51,569 nucleotides of DNA from RGIG8368 sp045540275 (GTDB lineage: Bacteria; Verrucomicrobiota; Kiritimatiellia; RFP12; UBA1067). The stretch covers positions 1 to 51,569 of the forward strand of contig JAZQGX010000166.1 of NCBI GenBank assembly GCA_045540275.1, read 5' to 3'. The position numbers and the translations under genes were made by a program. The notes beneath the pieces were generated by a model. It was not told where the DNA came from. It did not search any database and saw only the letters and a list, made by a program, of their open reading frames with translations. Positions 51,312 through 51,569 of the stretch are shown here, in pieces. Positions within the stretch are counted from its first letter, which is position 1; each line of letters begins with the position of its first letter.

Positions 51312-51569
51312 TCATGGCAACAGACGCTTTGTCGTTCCGCGCAAATACGCCTGGCAACTTCTGAAACCTTCCGCATAAGCAGCGCCGCATTGATAACCGC
51401 GATACCGGCTGCAGGTACGCACCATGTCGGGGAAATCGATTCCGTCATGGTCGCGCATCCACACGATCTGGCTTTCGTGGCATTCGAGCATTTTGATTTT
51501 CAAATCGATTTCATCGGTGATATCGACATATTCGGTAGGATTAAAATTTACTCCGGCGAGAGTATCCAT
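51312..51569 (-). CDS. PIG-L/LmbE-family deacetylase, C-terminal fragment (cut by window edge)
   Basis: 85 residues, the C-terminal end only. VDITDEIDLKIKMLECHESQ followed by YRGYQCGAAYAEGFR is the conserved tail of PIG-L/LmbE zinc deacetylases, which remove N-acetyl groups from GlcNAc-type sugars. The zinc motif near the N-terminus is beyond the window. First visible gene of the amino-sugar operon, 12 nt before the oxidoreductase. Confidence 0.85.
   Translation of the reverse strand: MDTLAGVNFNPTEYVDITDEIDLKIKMLECHESQIVWMRDHDGIDFPDMVRTCSRYRGYQCGAAYAEGFRSCQAYLRGTTKRLLP

Overview
The window (51,569 bp) reads as chromosomal DNA of a Gram-negative-type anaerobe or facultative anaerobe of the Planctomycetota-Verrucomicrobiota-Chlamydiota (PVC) superphylum, most likely Lentisphaerota or Kiritimatiellota. 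This is an inference. It rests on LptA/LptB/LptC-like outer-membrane export genes next to an HPr kinase/HPr/Enzyme I set, a 1047-residue beta-strand-rich secreted protein with a lectin-like C-terminal module, secreted pectin and glucan hydrolases, a Rex redox repressor and a tandem DUF3857-transglutaminase protein. All three tRNAs encode their CCA end. I see no prophage, insertion sequence or CRISPR array.

Positions 1-8.1 kb (minus strand) hold a surface-glycan cluster. In transcription order: UDP-glucuronate 4-epimerase, a short UDP-sugar dehydrogenase lacking its C-terminal domain, a GT4-like glycosyltransferase, a hexapeptide acyltransferase, a polysaccharide pyruvyl transferase, an FrhB-type iron-sulfur protein, a class V aminotransferase, a cytidylyltransferase fused to a Gfo/Idh/MocA oxidoreductase, and the first 50 residues of a LicD-like phosphotransferase cut by the window edge. 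The genes are tightly packed with 1-base TAATG overlaps. From about 6.4 kb leftward the DNA is visibly more AT-rich than the rest. The last three genes suggest a CDP-activated amino-alcohol or phosphonate decoration.

8.2-10.6 kb: an MbfA-like ferritin/VIT1 iron exporter with two promoters, the proximal one overlapped by a perfect inverted repeat; tRNA-Pro(CGG); and an exported endonuclease/phosphatase-family protein. 10.6-21.2 kb (minus): a probable operon gpmI - ExbD-like lipoprotein - KamA-like radical SAM aminomutase - PP-loop tRNA-thiolation-like protein - orphan mini-ResB - Orn/Lys/Arg decarboxylase - tandem DUF3857/transglutaminase protein. 21.3-23.8 kb (plus): a PolB-type 3'-5' exonuclease and an unrecognised exported protein.

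23.9-31.3 kb (minus): lptC-lptA-lptB-hpf-hprK-ptsH-ptsI-GT39-like-thiN. This resembles the proteobacterial lpt-rpoN-hpf-PTS(Ntr) neighbourhood, but has no rpoN and carries HPr/HPr kinase/EI. Enzyme I has no ATG, GTG or TTG upstream of its conserved N-terminus. 31.5-34.7 kb (minus): acetylesterase plus GH28 polygalacturonase, a pectin-degrading pair. 35.1-39.4 kb (plus): tRNA-Gly(UCC) behind a perfect consensus promoter, then nrnA starting 14 nt after the tRNA end, then the large secreted protein overlapping nrnA by 4 nt. 39.4-45.8 kb: prmA, carB and a secreted glycosidase-like protein, separated by strong hairpin terminators.

46.1-51.6 kb: rex (probably leaderless), tRNA-Ser(GCU), a candidate 26-residue ORF, and a minus-strand amino-sugar/glycan catabolic operon: PIG-L deacetylase (partial), Gfo/Idh/MocA oxidoreductase, NagB-like protein with an altered active-site motif, PfkB kinase and a GH5 lipoprotein. 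Across the window six promoters share an extended -10 of the form TTTGCTATAAT.
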